From: Cellulomonas sp. C5510
GTDB lineage: Bacteria; Actinomycetota; Actinomycetes; Actinomycetales; Cellulomonadaceae
Direction: 5' to 3'
DNA length: 64,000 bases
NCBI RefSeq assembly: GCF_019797765.1
Contig: NZ_CP081862.1
Location: 558,001-622,000 of the forward strand
Positions 40,370-49,720 of the stretch are shown one piece after another. Every line of letters starts with the position of its first letter. Position 1 is the stretch's first letter. The translations under genes were made by a program, and so were the position numbers. Below the pieces are notes generated by a model that was not told where the DNA came from, searched no databases, and saw only the letters and a list, made by a program, of their open reading frames with translations.

Positions 40370-41964
40370 TGCCCGCCCAGGTGAAGTCCCTGTTCGGCCG
40401 CATGAGCGGGGCCGTCAAGCAGTTCTCGCTGCCCCAGAAGACGTTCGCGGTCATCGCGGTCGCCGCGATCCTGCTCGGCGGGTTCGCGGTGTACTCGTGG
40501 GCCAGCAAGCCGACGCTCGCGCCGCTGTTCTCCGGTCTGTCCGCCACCGACGCCTCGGCGGTGGTCGACCAGCTCTCCGCGCAGGGCGTGTCCTACGAGC
40601 TCACCGACGGCGGCGGCACCGTCATGGTCCCGCAGGACAAGCTGTACGCGATGCGGCTCAAGCTCGCCGCGGCCGGGCTGCCGGCGAACGCCGAGGGCGA
40701 CGGCTACTCGCTGCTCGACGGCATGTCCATGACGTCCAGCGAGTTCCAGCAGCAGACCACCTACCAGCGCGCGCTGGAGGGCGAGCTCGCCAAGACGGTC
40801 GGCGCGATGTCCGGCGTCGAGGCGGCGTCCGTCAAGCTCGCGCTGCCGCAGGAGACCGTGTTCGTCTCCGAGAAGCAGGACCCGACGGCGTCGGTGTTCG
40901 TGCGCACCCGCACCGGCACCGAGCTGACCACCGACCAGGTCGAGGCGATCGTCCACCTGGTCTCCGCCGGCATCGAGGGCATGAAGGCCACGGACGTCGC
41001 GGTCGTGGACTCCACGGGCAAGGTGCTCTCCGAGGTCGGCACCGGCATCACCGCCGGCTCCGGGGACGAGGCGACGTCGGCCTACGAGCAGCGCGTGACC
41101 GGTGCGGTGCAGGCGCTGCTCGACCAGGTGGTCGGCGCCGGCAAGTCGGCCGTGACCGTCACGGCCGAGCTGAACCAGGACCAGACGCAGCGCACCTCGG
41201 AGGAGTTCTCGACCGCGGAGGACGTGCCGCCGCTGGTGTCCTCCACCACGGAGGAGACCTACACGGGCGCCGGGACGGGCACCGCCGCGGGCGTGCTCGG
41301 CCCGGACAACATCGCGGTGCCGAGCGGGACCGACGGCACGGGCGAGTACGCGAAGACCACCGAGGACGTCAGCAACGCGGTGAACAAGGTCACCGAGGTG
41401 ACGACCGTCGCGCCCGGCACGGTCCAGCGGCAGTCCCTCGCGGTGCTCGTGGACCAGACGGCCGCCGCGGGGATCGACCTCAACCAGCTCACCGCGACCC
41501 TGACCGCCGCCGCGGGCATCGACACCGGCCGTGGCGACACGATCGCGGTGCAGGCCATGGCCTTCGACACGACCAGTGCGGACGCCGCCGCCGACGCGCT
41601 GGCCGCCGCCGACGCCCAGGCCGCGGCCGACCAGCGGGCGGACCTGCTGCGGCAGGCCGTCATCGCCGGAGCCCTGCTGCTGGTGGTGGTCGTGGTGGCG
41701 ATCGTGCTGGCCCGCCGGTCGCGGCGCAGCCGTCGCGAGGCGCTCGACATCGGCGAGCTGCCGCTCGTCGACGGCCCGTCCGAGGCCGCCGAGCTGGAGG
41801 CGCCGGCGGACATCCCCCCGGCGCTGCCCGGCCCGGCCGAGGTGGACCCGGTGGCCGCCTCGCTCGCGGTCAAGCGCGCCGAGATCGCCGCGCTCGCGGA
41901 CGAGCAGCCCGACGAGGTCGCGGACCTCCTGCGCGGCTGGCTGACTCCGGCCGGACGGCGCTGA
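40369..41964 (+). CDS. fliF: Flagellar MS-ring protein FliF
   Basis: 531 residues. TM1 (about 26-43) is followed by the ring-building YscJ/FliF domain (PTLAPLFSGLSATDASAVVDQL; SLLDGMSMTSSEFQQQTTYQRALEGEL located at about 100-140), the beta-collar region, TM2 (about 430-447), and a cytoplasmic C-terminal tail ending DEVADLLRGWL that binds FliG. It forms the membrane MS ring that nucleates the basal body and houses the export gate. It is coupled on both sides by TGATG overlaps with fliE and fliG. Confidence 0.97.
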   Translation: MPAQVKSLFGRMSGAVKQFSLPQKTFAVIAVAAILLGGFAVYSWASKPTLAPLFSGLSATDASAVVDQLSAQGVSYELTDGGGTVMVPQDKLYAMRLKLAAAGLPANAEGDGYSLLDGMSMTSSEFQQQTTYQRALEGELAKTVGAMSGVEAASVKLALPQETVFVSEKQDPTASVFVRTRTGTELTTDQVEAIVHLVSAGIEGMKATDVAVVDSTGKVLSEVGTGITAGSGDEATSAYEQRVTGAVQALLDQVVGAGKSAVTVTAELNQDQTQRTSEEFSTAEDVPPLVSSTTEETYTGAGTGTAAGVLGPDNIAVPSGTDGTGEYAKTTEDVSNAVNKVTEVTTVAPGTVQRQSLAVLVDQTAAAGIDLNQLTATLTAAAGIDTGRGDTIAVQAMAFDTTSADAAADALAAADAQAAADQRADLLRQAVIAGALLLVVVVVAIVLARRSRRSRREALDIGELPLVDGPSEAAELEAPADIPPALPGPAEVDPVAASLAVKRAEIAALADEQPDEVADLLRGWLTPAGRR

Positions 41965-42971
41965 TGGCCACCACGACGCTCACCGGCACGCAGAAGGCCG
42001 CCATGCTGCTGCTGCAGCTCGGTCGCGAGCGCGCCGCCCGGGTGATGGCGCAGCTCGACGTCGCCGAGATCGAGGAGCTCACGGCCGAGATCATGCGGTT
42101 GGAGCGCGTCGACCAGACGATGGCCGACGAGGTCGTCGAGGAGTTCTACTCCGCGTCGATGATCGGGCCCGGCGTCAACGGCGGGCTCGGGCTGGCCACC
42201 CAGCTCCTCGAGGGCGCGCTCGGGCGCGACCAGGCGGCCGGCGTCATCGAGCGGCTCCAGACCTCGATGGCGGGGCAGCCGTTCGAGTTCCTGCAGAACG
42301 CGGACGCGCGACAGGTGCTGTCGCTGCTGAACGGCGAGCACCCGCAGGCCGTGGCGCTCGTGCTCGCGCACCTGCGCCCCGAGCACGCCTCCGCGATCAT
42401 GGCGGGCCTGCCGCCGGAGCAGCAGTCCGAGGTCGCGCACCGCATCGCGCTCATGGAGCGGGCCTCGCCGGACGTCGTGCAGGTCATCGCCGAGTCGATG
42501 CAGCGCAAGGCCTCGACCGTTCTGACGCCGAACGAGCTGTCGGCCGTGGGCGGCGTGCAGCCGCTCGTCGAGATCATCAACCGGGCCGACCCGACCACGG
42601 AGAAGCTCATCCTCGAGGGCCTGCAGAGCCGCGACGAGGCGCTCGCCGACGAGGTGCGCAGCCGGATGTTCGTGTTCGGCGACATCGTGCTGCTCGAGGA
42701 CCGCGCGATGCAGCTCGTGCTGCGCCAGGTCGAGACCAACGAGCTGTCCGTGGCCCTCAAGGGCGCGACGCCGGAGGTCCGCGACAAGACGCTGCGCAAC
42801 CTGTCCGAGCGCGCCCGGGAGAACCTCGAGGAGGAGATCGAGCTGCTCGGCCCGGTCCGCCTCTCGCAGGTCGAGGAGGCGCGCGCCGGCATCGTCCAGG
42901 TGATCCGCCGCCTCGAGGAGTCGGGCCAGATCGTCATCCGGCGCGAGGGGGAGGACGAGTATGTCTCCTGA
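41964..42971 (+). CDS. fliG: Flagellar motor switch protein FliG
   Basis: 335 residues, typical. The N-domain begins TGTQKAAMLLLQLGRERAARV, the middle domain has NEHPQ-type NGEHPQAVALVLAHLRPEHA and the EHPQ motif, and the C-domain has MFVFGDIVLLEDRAMQLVL and charged torque helix residues. It links FliF to FliM/FliN and receives force from MotA. It overlaps fliF by TGATG and fliH by 11 nt. Confidence 0.97.
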   Translation: MATTTLTGTQKAAMLLLQLGRERAARVMAQLDVAEIEELTAEIMRLERVDQTMADEVVEEFYSASMIGPGVNGGLGLATQLLEGALGRDQAAGVIERLQTSMAGQPFEFLQNADARQVLSLLNGEHPQAVALVLAHLRPEHASAIMAGLPPEQQSEVAHRIALMERASPDVVQVIAESMQRKASTVLTPNELSAVGGVQPLVEIINRADPTTEKLILEGLQSRDEALADEVRSRMFVFGDIVLLEDRAMQLVLRQVETNELSVALKGATPEVRDKTLRNLSERARENLEEEIELLGPVRLSQVEEARAGIVQVIRRLEESGQIVIRREGEDEYVS

Positions 42972-43617
42972 GCCCCGGTTCACCCAGGTGTTCGGTGCCA
43001 CGAGCGTGGCGGAGCCGTCGTCCCGCGCGGAGGGCTATGCCGCGGGGTACGCGGCCGGCTACGCCGCGGGCGCCCGCGAGGCCGCCCGCGCCGCGGAGGC
43101 CGAGGCCGCCCGCGTGCAGCGCGAGCGCGCCGAGGCCGACGCCCGCCGCGCTGCCGAGCACGCCGACGCCCTCGCCGTGCTCACGGCCGCCGCCCGGGCC
43201 GCCGCCGAGCGGAGCGCGCCCGTGCTGGCGGCGTCCGAGGCCGTGCTGCACGGCGCGGCGCTCGAGCTCGCGGCCGTCGTCCTCGGTCAGGAGCTCTCCG
43301 ACGCGCCCACGGCGGCGAGCGCGGCGCTGCGCCGGGTGCGCGCGCAGGACCCGCGCCGCGAGGTGCACACCGTGCGGCTGCACCCGCGCGACCTCGCGGT
43401 CGTCCGGGCGGTGCTGTCCGCGCCCGCCACCTCGGGCGACGTGCTCGCCGGCCTGCCGGACCTGACCGGCGTCGAGCTCGTCGCCGACCCCGCGCTCGAG
43501 CCCGGCGACGCCGTCGGCGAGCTCCCGGACGGGTACCTCGACGCGCGCATCGGCGCGGCGCTGGACCGTGCGCGGGCGGCGCTCGCCGAGTCCGCGCAGG
43601 CGGGCGGTGCGCTGTGA
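42961..43617 (+). CDS. fliH: Flagellar export apparatus protein FliH
   Basis: 218 residues. A Gly-repeat helix (EGYAAGYAAGYAAGAREAA, about 23-41) and a long Ala/Glu/Arg coiled coil are hallmarks of FliH. The C-terminal domain (about 95-210) has HTVRLHPRDLAVVR and VELVADPALEPGDAVGEL. FliH dimers regulate the FliI ATPase and deliver substrates. It overlaps fliG by 11 nt and fliI by GTGA. Confidence 0.9.
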   Translation: MSPEPRFTQVFGATSVAEPSSRAEGYAAGYAAGYAAGAREAARAAEAEAARVQRERAEADARRAAEHADALAVLTAAARAAAERSAPVLAASEAVLHGAALELAAVVLGQELSDAPTAASAALRRVRAQDPRREVHTVRLHPRDLAVVRAVLSAPATSGDVLAGLPDLTGVELVADPALEPGDAVGELPDGYLDARIGAALDRARAALAESAQAGGAL

Positions 43618-45011
43618 CCACGACGGCGGGCGTGCTGCCGACGCCGCGCACGGGAGCCGTGGGCGGCGCTGGGGCGGCCGGGACTGCCGGGGCGCACCCC
43701 GGCGGGCCGGCGTGGGCCGCGGCCCTGAGCGCCGCCCGCCCGGAGCGGGTCGGCTCGGTGCGCGGCGTCGTCGGTCTGACGGTCGAGGTCGCGGGCACGG
43801 GCGCCGCCGTGGGCGAGCTCGTCACCATCGAGACCGCCGACGGCCTGGTCCCCGCCGAGGTGGTCGCCACCGGGCAGGGGTCGGCCCACGCCATGCCGCT
43901 CGGCCCGACGCACGGCCTGCGCGCCGGGATGCGGGTGCGGCCGCGGGGCTCCGCGCTGACAGCCCCCGTGGGCCCCGGGCTGCTCGGCCGCGTGCTCGAC
44001 GGCCTCGGCCGTCCCATCGACGGTCGCGGCCCCCTCACCGGCGTCGGCCGCGTCGAGGTGACCGGCCAGGCCCCGCACCCCCTGGCCCGCGCGCGCGTCG
44101 AGCGGCCGCTGGACCTCGGCGTCCGGGTGCTCGACACGCTCGTCACCGCCGGCCGCGGTCAGCGCCTCGGCCTGTTCGCCGGGTCGGGCGTCGGCAAGTC
44201 GAGCCTGCTGTCGATGATCGCGCGCGGCACGGACGCGCAGGTCTCCGTCATCGCCCTCGTCGGGGAACGGGGCCGCGAGGTCCGGGAGTTCCTCGAGGAC
44301 GACCTCGGGCCGGAGGGTCTCGCGCGGTCCGTCGTCGTGGTCGCGACCTCCGACGAGCCGCCGCTGGTGCGCCTGCGCTCCGCGTTCGTCGCCACCCGCA
44401 TCGCCGAGTGGTTCCGCGACCGCGGCGACGACGTCGTGCTCATGATGGACTCGCTCACACGCGTCGCGATGGCGCAGCGCGAGATCGGGCTGTCCGTCGG
44501 CGAGCCGCCCGCCACGCGCGGCTACCCGCCGAGCACGTTCGCGCTGCTGGCCCAGCTGCTCGAGCGTGCCGGCACCGGCGCGAGCGGCTCCGTCACCGGC
44601 CTGTACACCGTGCTGGTGGACGGCGACGACCACAACGAGCCGGTCGCCGACGCCGCGCGGTCGATCCTCGACGGGCACGTGGTGCTGGACCGCAAGCTCG
44701 CCGTGGCCGGCCACTTCCCGTCGGTCGACGCGCTCGGGTCCATCTCCCGCGTCGCGTCGCGCGTCCTGCGACCCGAGCAGAAGGACCTCGCCACCCGGCT
44801 GCGCCGCGTCATGGCGGCGCGGCGCCAGGCGCAGGACCTGCTCGACGTGGGCGCCTACGTCACGGGGTCGAACCCGCTGGTCGACGCCGCCGTCACGCAC
44901 GGCGCGGCCATCGACTCCTTCCTGCGTCAGGGCATGGACGAGCGCGCGCCCGCCGCCGACTCCTGGGGGCGGCTCGCCGCGCTCGTCGCCGCGATGGGGG
45001 ACCTGCCGTGA
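43614..45011 (+). CDS. fliI: Flagellum-specific ATPase FliI
   Basis: 465 residues. After a 35-residue Ala/Gly-rich start, the F1-beta-like ATPase has Walker A GSGVGKSS (about 190-197), ALVGERGREVREFLEDDL, Walker B VVLMMDSLTRVA, and the family block PPATRGYPPSTFALL. The C-terminal helical domain is complete. It energises and unlocks substrates for flagellar type III export. GTG 43614 overlaps the fliH stop; the 3' end overlaps fliJ as GTGA. Confidence 0.96.
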   Translation: MTTTAGVLPTPRTGAVGGAGAAGTAGAHPGGPAWAAALSAARPERVGSVRGVVGLTVEVAGTGAAVGELVTIETADGLVPAEVVATGQGSAHAMPLGPTHGLRAGMRVRPRGSALTAPVGPGLLGRVLDGLGRPIDGRGPLTGVGRVEVTGQAPHPLARARVERPLDLGVRVLDTLVTAGRGQRLGLFAGSGVGKSSLLSMIARGTDAQVSVIALVGERGREVREFLEDDLGPEGLARSVVVVATSDEPPLVRLRSAFVATRIAEWFRDRGDDVVLMMDSLTRVAMAQREIGLSVGEPPATRGYPPSTFALLAQLLERAGTGASGSVTGLYTVLVDGDDHNEPVADAARSILDGHVVLDRKLAVAGHFPSVDALGSISRVASRVLRPEQKDLATRLRRVMAARRQAQDLLDVGAYVTGSNPLVDAAVTHGAAIDSFLRQGMDERAPAADSWGRLAALVAAMGDLP

Positions 45012-45445
45012 GCCGCGCCTTCCGCCTGGCCGGGCTGCTGCGGCTGCGCACCCTCGCCGAGGAGCAGGCCGCCGCCCGCCTCGGCGACGCCACCCGCAGC
45101 CGTGACGCGGCCGCCGCGCGCCGCGACGCCACCCAGGCCGCGCTCGGGGACGCCCGGTTCCCGTCCGGCACGGACGCGCTCGGCATGCGCGCGGTCGTCG
45201 CCAGCCGGATGGCGCTGTCCGCGCTGCTGGTCGACCAGCGCGCCGCGGCCACCGCCGCGCAGGACGTCGTCGAGGCCGCGGACACCGCCTGGTCGCAGGC
45301 CCGCACCCGCACCCGCACGCTCGAGAAGCTCCAGGAGAAGCACGAGGAGACGGTGCGGGTCGAGGACCAGCGCGCCGAGCAGGTCGTGCTGGACGAGGTC
45401 GCGGGGCGCCGCAGCGTCGCGCCGTCGCCGGGGGAGCTCCGGTGA
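45008..45445 (+). CDS. fliJ: Flagellar export protein FliJ
   Basis: 145 residues. Two long helices form an antiparallel coiled coil (FRLAGLLRLRTLAEEQAA at the N-terminus; LEKLQEKHEETVRVEDQRAEQ near the C-terminus), matching FliJ in length, position and the basic N-terminal start. FliJ links the ATPase ring to FlhA and recycles chaperones. Sequence identity within this family is low, so position carries much of the weight. GTGA overlaps at both ends. Confidence 0.85.
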   Translation: MSRAFRLAGLLRLRTLAEEQAAARLGDATRSRDAAAARRDATQAALGDARFPSGTDALGMRAVVASRMALSALLVDQRAAATAAQDVVEAADTAWSQARTRTRTLEKLQEKHEETVRVEDQRAEQVVLDEVAGRRSVAPSPGELR

Positions 45446-46215
45446 CCGGCGCGGTGACCGGAGCGGTGGCCGCCGTGCAGGCGCGCATCGCCCAGATCCA
45501 GCAGTCCGTCGCGCCCGCGGCCGTCGTCACGACGCCCGTGGTGGGCGGCGTCGACGGGCCCGGAGCCGCCGCGAGCGGTGCGTCCGGGACCTCGCTCGCG
45601 TCGTCGTCCACGACCGGCGCGGCCTTCGCCGCCGCGCTCGCGGAGCTCACCGGCACCGGGTCCGCCGTCGCAGGCTCCGACGTGGCTGCGGCGGGGGCGG
45701 GGAACGGGACCGCCGGGACCGCGACCGGGCAGGACCTCGTCGCCGCCGCCCGGCGGTACCTCGGCGTGCCGTACGTGTGGGGCGGGGAGTCCCTCGACGA
45801 GGGCGGCCTCGACTGCTCCGGGCTGGTGCTGCGCTCGCTCGCCGACCTCGGCGTCACGGGCGTCCCGCGGGTCGCCCGCGACCAGGCGACGCTCGGCACG
45901 GAGGTCCCGTCGCTCGACCAGGCGCTCCCGGGCGACCTCGTCGTGCTGTCCGGCGGCTCGCACATCGGCATCTACGTCGGTGACGGGAGGATGATCGACG
46001 CCCCGAAGCCCGGCGCCAGCGTGACCGTGCGCGACGTCTACGCCGAGCCGACCACCATCCGGCGGGTGCTGCCGCAGTCCGGGGCATCCTCCGCCGCGAC
46101 CGCGCTCACCGGCGCGCTCGCCTCCTCCAGCGCCGGGCGCACCGCCCTCGCGCTGCTCGCGGGCTCCGGCTCGACCTCGACCCTGACCTCGTCCCTGTGG
46201 GGGGCTGCCTCGTGA
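45442..46215 (+). CDS. NlpC/P60 peptidoglycan hydrolase inside the flagellar operon
   Basis: 257 residues. The N-terminal 95 residues are a low-complexity Ala/Ser/Gly region with a helical start. The NlpC/P60 domain (about 97-205) has YLGVPYVWGG, GGLDCSGLVL (nucleophile Cys about 125) and GGSHIGIYVGDGRMID (His about 174). A Ser/Ala-rich tail follows. Such enzymes cut gamma-D-glutamyl-diaminopimelate bonds. Between fliJ and fliK it occupies the place of FlgJ-type muramidases in other bacteria and may open the wall for the rod. There is no Sec signal peptide, so it may leave through the flagellar exporter. GTGA overlaps link it to fliJ and fliK. Confidence 0.85.
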   Translation: MTGAVTGAVAAVQARIAQIQQSVAPAAVVTTPVVGGVDGPGAAASGASGTSLASSSTTGAAFAAALAELTGTGSAVAGSDVAAAGAGNGTAGTATGQDLVAAARRYLGVPYVWGGESLDEGGLDCSGLVLRSLADLGVTGVPRVARDQATLGTEVPSLDQALPGDLVVLSGGSHIGIYVGDGRMIDAPKPGASVTVRDVYAEPTTIRRVLPQSGASSAATALTGALASSSAGRTALALLAGSGSTSTLTSSLWGAAS

Positions 46216-47737
46216 CCACGACCACCCTGACCGCCCTGCCCGCGCGCGCCGCGGCAGCCACCGCCGGCGGCACCGGCACGGGCACCCGGACCGCCGCGAG
46301 CGGGTTCGACGCCGTGCTCGCCGGTGCGATCGCGGAGTCGCCGCAGGAGCGCGCCACCGGTCGGACGGCCGAGCGGGCCGCCGACCGGGCCGCGGCCGCG
46401 CGCGCCGACGACCGCGGGCGTGCGGACGCCCGCGCGGCCGACCGGGCCGCCGACCGGGTGCGCGCCGACCGTGCGCGGGCCGACCGCCGCGACCGTGCCG
46501 CGGGGCGGACCGTCCCTCCCGCACCGACCGCTCCGACAGCACCGACCGCACCGACCGTGCCGCCGGGGCGCAGCCGCGCGATCGCGCCGACGCCGTCCCC
46601 GGCGCGGACGGCCCCGACGCGACGCCCGCCACGCAGGCGCCCGCGGACGCGCCCGCCGCGACGACGACCGACCCGGCGGCGACCACCGACCCCGCGGCGA
46701 CGCCGGCACCCGCCACGCCCGCGCCGACCGCGACCGCTGCGGCGGGAGCCGCGGCCCCGGCCGTCGCGGTCCCGGGCACCCCGGCCCCGGGCGCCTCGTC
46801 CGCGGACCCCGCCGTGGTCGCCGCCGACGCCGCCGCGCCGACCGCGAGCGCCCCGGCCCCGGCCGCCGCCGGCGGGCCGGCCGCTGCCGCCCCCTCGTCG
46901 TCGGCGCAGGACGCCCCGGCCGCCGGGGAGGTCGCCACCACGCCCGCCCCCGCGGGTGCCGGCGCCGTCCCCGCCGGGACGACGGCTCCCGCGTCCGCCG
47001 CCGCGCCGGCCGGCCCGGCCGGACCGCAGCCCGCCGCCGCGTCCGTCGCGCTGGACCCCGCCGGCCCGGGTGCCGCGCCCACCGCCGCCACGGCCGCCGC
47101 CGGCGGGGCTGCTCCCGCACCGACCGCGCTCGCGGGCGCGGCGCAGCCGTCCGCCGGCTCCGCGGCGTCGGGCTCCGCCGCCGCGTCCACCGACCCGGCG
47201 GGCGACGCGCCGGCCCCCGCGCCGGCACCGACCGCTCCCGCCGCGCTGCAGGTCGGCACCGTGCAGCACCGCGCCCCCGTCGCCGCCGCGCCGGCCGCAG
47301 GGGTGCCGCTGTCCGACCAGATCGCCGCGAAGCTCGGCGAGCAGCTGCCGGCCCTGCGGTCGCTCGGCGGAGGCTCCCACGTGCTCACGCTCCGGGTGGA
47401 CCCGGAGCACTTCGGGCCGGTCACCGTCGTCGCGCACATCTCGCCGGAGGCCGTCCGGGTCGAGCTCGTCGGCGCGACCGACTCCGCGCGCGACGCGCTG
47501 CGGCAGTCCCTGCCCGACCTGCGGCGCGACCTCGCCGCCACCGGGCTGTCGTCCGACGTCAGCCTCGGCTCCGGTGACGCCTCGGGCGCCACAGGCGGCG
47601 ACACCCGGCGCGACTCCCTCGCGGCGGCCCGGCCCCTGGGCGCCGCGCCCGCCGGCACCGCACCCGCCGGGCCGGCCACCGACCTGCCCGCCGCCCGTCC
47701 GTCGACCGCCTCCGGTGGTCTCGACCTGCTCGTCTGA
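46212..47737 (+). CDS. fliK: Flagellar hook-length control protein FliK, apparent one-base frameshift
   Basis: Translation should start at GTG 46212, which overlaps the NlpC stop as GTGA like its neighbours. The first roughly 95 residues (TTTTLTALPARAA, ASGFDAVLAGAIAE, then Asp/Arg/Ala repeats) are in one frame. The Ala/Pro linker and the C-terminal Flg_hook domain (HVLTLRVDPEHFGPVTVVAH, LPDLRRDLAATG) are in the frame one base back. The switch fits best at the GGGG of 46502-46505; one extra G there would give a single 508-residue protein. The reading frame of the C-terminal part is open well upstream of its first possible start (46814), so the linker codes in that frame. It could be a sequencing error, a real lesion or a programmed shift. 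FliK measures hook length and switches export specificity. Confidence 0.75.
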
Positions 47738-47747
47738 GGAGACCCGC

Positions 47748-48188
47748 GTGTCCATCGACGTCTCGTACATCACCAACCAGAGCGCCGCCGCGGCCGAGAG
47801 CACCTCCACGCCGAGCAAGACCCTCGACAAGGACACGTTCCTCAAGCTGCTCGTGGCCCAGCTGTCCAACCAGGACCCGAGCAGCCCCATGGACACCAGC
47901 GACATGATGGCGCAGACCACGCAGCTGTCGATGATGGAGTCCCTCTCCGAGATCCAGGCGTCCGCCCGCGAGCAGTTCGCCCTGCAGATGCGCATGGCCT
48001 CCGCGGACCTCGTCGGCAAGCAGGTCACCTGGACCGACGCCGACGGCGCGACGCAGACCGGCGTGGTCGGCTCGGTCGACTACTCCGCCACCGTCCCCGT
48101 GCTCCAGGTGGGCGAGACGGAGATCCCGCTCGACGCCGTCGCGGGCATCAGCACCGTGCCCGCCACCACCCCCACGACCACCGCCTGA
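47748..48188 (+). CDS. flgD: Flagellar hook assembly scaffold protein FlgD
   Basis: 146 residues. The core TLDKDTFLKLLVAQLSNQDP followed by SSPMDTSDMMAQTTQLSMME is the FlgD N-terminal signature. The C-terminal part (VGKQVTWTDADGATQTGVVGSV) is the start of the FlgD tudor-like domain, but the Ig-like domain found in longer FlgD proteins is absent. It caps the hook during assembly. GTG 47748 has GAGGAG 7 nt upstream. The fliK stop is 10 nt before. Confidence 0.93.
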   Translation: MSIDVSYITNQSAAAAESTSTPSKTLDKDTFLKLLVAQLSNQDPSSPMDTSDMMAQTTQLSMMESLSEIQASAREQFALQMRMASADLVGKQVTWTDADGATQTGVVGSVDYSATVPVLQVGETEIPLDAVAGISTVPATTPTTTA

Positions 48189-48224
48189 CCGCGGTCCGGC
48201 TCCACCACACCGAAGGGATCCACC

Positions 48225-49403
48225 ATGCTCCGCTCCCTCTTCTCCGGCATCAGCGGTCTGCGCAGCCACCAGACGATGCTCGACGTCACGGGCAACAACA
48301 TCGCCAACGTCAACACCACCGGCTTCAAGGCGTCCCAGATCCAGTTCCAGGACACGCTCAGCCAGATGCTGAACGCCGCCTCGGGCGCCCAGGACGGCGT
48401 CGGCGGCCAGAACCCCGCCCAGGTGGGTCTCGGCGTGCAGGTCGCCGGCATCACGACCAACTTCAAGCAGGGCGCGTCGCAGCTCACGGGCCGCAGCACC
48501 GACATGATGATCTCCGGCGACGGGTTCTTCGTCGTCCGCCAGGGGACCCAGCAGTTCTACACGCGCGCCGGGTCGTTCGACTTCGACTCGACCGGCCAGA
48601 TGGTGCTGCCGGGCGCGGGCGCCATGGTCCAGGGCTGGGCGGCCGTGAACGGCGTCATCGACACCACCGAGCCGGTCGGCGACATCAAGGTCGCCGTGGG
48701 CACCGTGATGCCGGCGAAGGCCACCCAGAACGCCCCGTTCGCCGGCAACCTCAAGGCCGACGCCGCCGACGGCACCGTCCAGACCGTCACGACCAAGGCG
48801 TACGACGCGCTCGGCAACGCGCGGGAGATCTCGCTGACGTTCACGAAGTCCGCCACCGGCTGGACGATGGCGGCCTCGGACGGCACCAGCACCGTGGCGG
48901 CGGCGCCGCTGACGTTCGACGGGTCGGGCAACCTCACGGGCGCCGGCGCGTTCACGCTCGGCGGCGTCAACGTCGACATCTCCGGCCTGACCAGCATGGC
49001 CGGCGTCGACACCGTCGCGGCGGGCAAGCAGGACGGCTACGCGGCCGGCATCCTGGAGTCCTTCACGCTCGGGTCGGACGGCACGATCAACGGCGCGTTC
49101 TCGAACGGCCTCAAGCAGGACCTCGGGCGCATCGCCATGGCGTCGTTCACGAACCCCGCGGGCCTGTCGAAGGCCGGTGGCTCGCTCTTCACGACGACCG
49201 TGAACTCCGGCGACGCGCAGATCGGCGCCGCGGGCGTCGGCGGCCGCGGGACGCTGTCCTCCGGCTCGCTCGAGATGAGCAACGTGGACCTGTCCACGGA
49301 GTTCACGCAGCTGATCATCGCGCAGCGCGGGTTCCAGGCGAACTCCCGCGTGATCACGACGTCGGACGAGGTCCTCCAGGAGCTGGTCAACCTCAAGCGC
49401 TGA
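48225..49403 (+). CDS. flgE: Flagellar hook protein FlgE
   Basis: 392 residues. The N-terminus LRSLFSGISGLRSHQTMLDV and VTGNNIANVNTTGFKASQ, the sequence SGDGFFVVRQG, and the C-terminus NVDLSTEFTQLIIAQRGFQAN with VLQELVNLKR are classic for hook/rod proteins of FlgE type. The central part is Thr/Ala/Gly-rich. It forms the universal joint between rod and filament. AAGGGA lies 7 nt before ATG 48225. It is the last gene of the flgB operon, closed by a 20-bp terminator. Confidence 0.96.
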   Translation: MLRSLFSGISGLRSHQTMLDVTGNNIANVNTTGFKASQIQFQDTLSQMLNAASGAQDGVGGQNPAQVGLGVQVAGITTNFKQGASQLTGRSTDMMISGDGFFVVRQGTQQFYTRAGSFDFDSTGQMVLPGAGAMVQGWAAVNGVIDTTEPVGDIKVAVGTVMPAKATQNAPFAGNLKADAADGTVQTVTTKAYDALGNAREISLTFTKSATGWTMAASDGTSTVAAAPLTFDGSGNLTGAGAFTLGGVNVDISGLTSMAGVDTVAAGKQDGYAAGILESFTLGSDGTINGAFSNGLKQDLGRIAMASFTNPAGLSKAGGSLFTTTVNSGDAQIGAAGVGGRGTLSSGSLEMSNVDLSTEFTQLIIAQRGFQANSRVITTSDEVLQELVNLKR

Positions 49404-49414
49404 CCCACGCCGGT

Positions 49415-49472
49415 CGAGAGGCCGGCACCCGGGCACCCGTCCCCACCGGGACGCCCGGGTGCCGGCCTCTCG
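49415..49472 (+). terminator. Hairpin terminator of the flgB-flgE operon
   Basis: A perfect 20-bp stem, 49415-49434 with 49453-49472 (arm CGAGAGGCCGGCACCCGGGC), with an 18-nt loop, 11 nt after the flgE stop. There is no U-tract. Confidence 0.88.
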
Positions 49473-49616
49473 TGCACGCCCGGAGGCTGCGGGTGGGTGG
49501 CCGGGCGGGCGGGCCGGTCTGTGCGCGGGGCAGGGGCGGGGAGCGCGCGTTCGTCGTCGACCAGGGCCCAGCGGCCGGCGCAGCGGCAAGGCGACCGGGC
49601 GAAGTCCCGCAAACGC

Positions 49617-49642
49617 CTCAGCCCCTCCGGGCCCCGTCCGAT
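49617..49642 (+). promoter_or_regulatory. Sigma-28-type promoter of flbD-motA-motB-fliL
   Basis: CTCA (49617-49620), 16 nt, then TCCGAT (49637-49642). It differs from the commonest copy only in the first base of the -10 and lies about 78 nt before GTG 49721. Confidence 0.72.
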
Positions 49643-49720
49643 GGGCTGGGGTGAGCGGCACACGGACGGGCCGCCGCGGCGCACTCCGCCGCAGACGCAC
49701 CACCAGGGACGGGAACCGCT

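Larger units (their letters stand above)
49404..49720. other. 317-bp gap between flgE and flbD: terminator, then promoter
   Basis: No gene is supported here. The left part is the flgE terminator (49415-49472). The right part has a sigma-28-type promoter (49617-49642) for flbD-motA-motB-fliL. The intervening roughly 140 bp show no clear signal. Confidence 0.7.

Noticed and set aside
46814..47737. The C-terminal FliK domain as an independent gene starting at GTG 46814.
   Set aside because: There is no ribosome site, the start lies mid-linker, and coding-type composition in that frame extends at least 300 nt upstream.
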